6,763 bases of DNA. It comes from an uncultured Bacilli bacterium (GTDB lineage: Bacteria; Bacillota_I; Bacilli_A; RF39; UBA660). The notes below the pieces were generated by a model. That model ran no database searches and had not been told where the DNA came from. It worked only from the letters and a program-made list of their open reading frames with translations. The stretch spans positions 1 through 6,763 of the forward strand of contig CALVVW010000060.1 of the NCBI GenBank assembly GCA_944364005.1, read 5' to 3'. A program made the translations under genes and the position numbers. Below are positions 6,441 through 6,763 of this stretch, in pieces; position 1 is the first letter of the stretch; each line of letters opens with the position of its first letter.

Positions 6441-6763
6441 ATGAAAAAACATAATACATTTAAAGTCGTTCTAATTACTATTTTAGTGTTAGTATTACTT
6501 ACTTGGATATTACCTGCTGCTTATTATTCAGGAAGTTATATTGACCAAGGACGCGTTCAAATGGGAATCTTTGATTTATTCAACTATCCTGTAACAGCTA
6601 TTTCATATTTTGGTTATATAGCTATGTATGTATTAATTGTTGGAGGATTTTATGGTGTTCTAAATAAAATTGGAGCATATCGCACTATGTTGGATAAATT
6701 AGTTTCCAAATTTAAAGGTAAAGAAGTAGTCGTTTTATCTATTATGATGGTACTAATTTCTAT
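6441..6763 (+). CDS. YfcC/DcuC-like carboxylate or amino-acid transporter, N-terminal part, cut by the window edge
   Basis: The frame is open from ATG 6441 to the window end, giving the first 107 residues. A short positively charged N-terminus (MKKHNTFK) leads into TM1 (about 8-28), which ends in LTWILPAAYY. This matches the T-W-I-I-P-A-G-x-Y signature that opens YfcC-family permeases. After a short extracytoplasmic loop, FDLFNYP (44-50) precedes TM2 (about 53-75) and the YVLIVGGFYGVLNKIGAY stretch (63-80), which resembles the V-L-I-V-G-G-x-F-G-V-L-x-x-T-G-A motif of the family. TM3 begins near 95. Members of this superfamily (YfcC, DcuC, AbgT/ArcD relatives) move dicarboxylates, short-chain acids or basic amino acids. 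The substrate cannot be set from this fragment. The gene is monocistronic as far as seen, with its own promoter. Confidence 0.75.
   Translation, partial: MKKHNTFKVVLITILVLVLLTWILPAAYYSGSYIDQGRVQMGIFDLFNYPVTAISYFGYIAMYVLIVGGFYGVLNKIGAYRTMLDKLVSKFKGKEVVVLSIMMVLIS

Overview
The window looks like a chromosomal segment from an AT-rich low-GC Gram-positive bacterium (Bacillota/Bacilli, possibly an RF39- or Erysipelotrichia-like lineage close to the Mollicutes). The evidence is strong AT bias, AAGGAG-type ribosome binding sites, all clear genes on the plus strand with tight spacing, and the gene set ftsH ... dusB - (RDD) - lysS. In Bacillus relatives ftsH also lies upstream of a dusB-lysS pair, with other genes between. 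Every tryptophan is encoded by TGG, no reading frame contains an internal TGA, and every complete gene stops at TAA or TAG. The ordinary bacterial code (table 11) is therefore favoured over the mycoplasma code. The species assignment is inference.

Layout. Positions 1-1677 hold the 3' part of ftsH, cut at its 5' end by the window edge. It is an AAA+ zinc metalloprotease with an unusual short C-terminal extension resembling a Rho N-terminal (SAP-like) domain. A terminator sits on its stop codon, and a good sigma-A promoter begins in that terminator's T-tract. This promoter reads a two-gene unit: a MazF/PemK-like protein (1756-2262) and a small protein with two probable membrane segments (2262-2651), which also ends in a terminator overlapping its stop codon. 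A second, extended -10 type promoter then reads a four-gene unit: an unrecognised Cys- and aromatic-rich protein (2713-3183), dusB (3185-4180), an RDD-family membrane protein (4158-4871) and lysS (4859-6340). These genes are 1 nt apart or overlap. A third terminator overlaps the lysS stop. After about 100 nt of intergenic DNA with its own promoter, the start of a YfcC/DcuC-like carboxylate transporter runs off the window at 6763.

How the genes work together. dusB (tRNA dihydrouridine formation) and lysS (lysyl-tRNA charging) form a translation-related operon with an RDD membrane protein and a hypothetical leader gene. FtsH is general membrane-protein quality control. The MazF-like/membrane-protein pair has no visible antitoxin and is the least explained module. 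Nothing here looks mobile: there are no transposases, CRISPR arrays, tRNA or rRNA genes, or long repeats. The window is mostly conserved core chromosome with a few lineage-specific genes. I do not see a clear new defence or mobile system.
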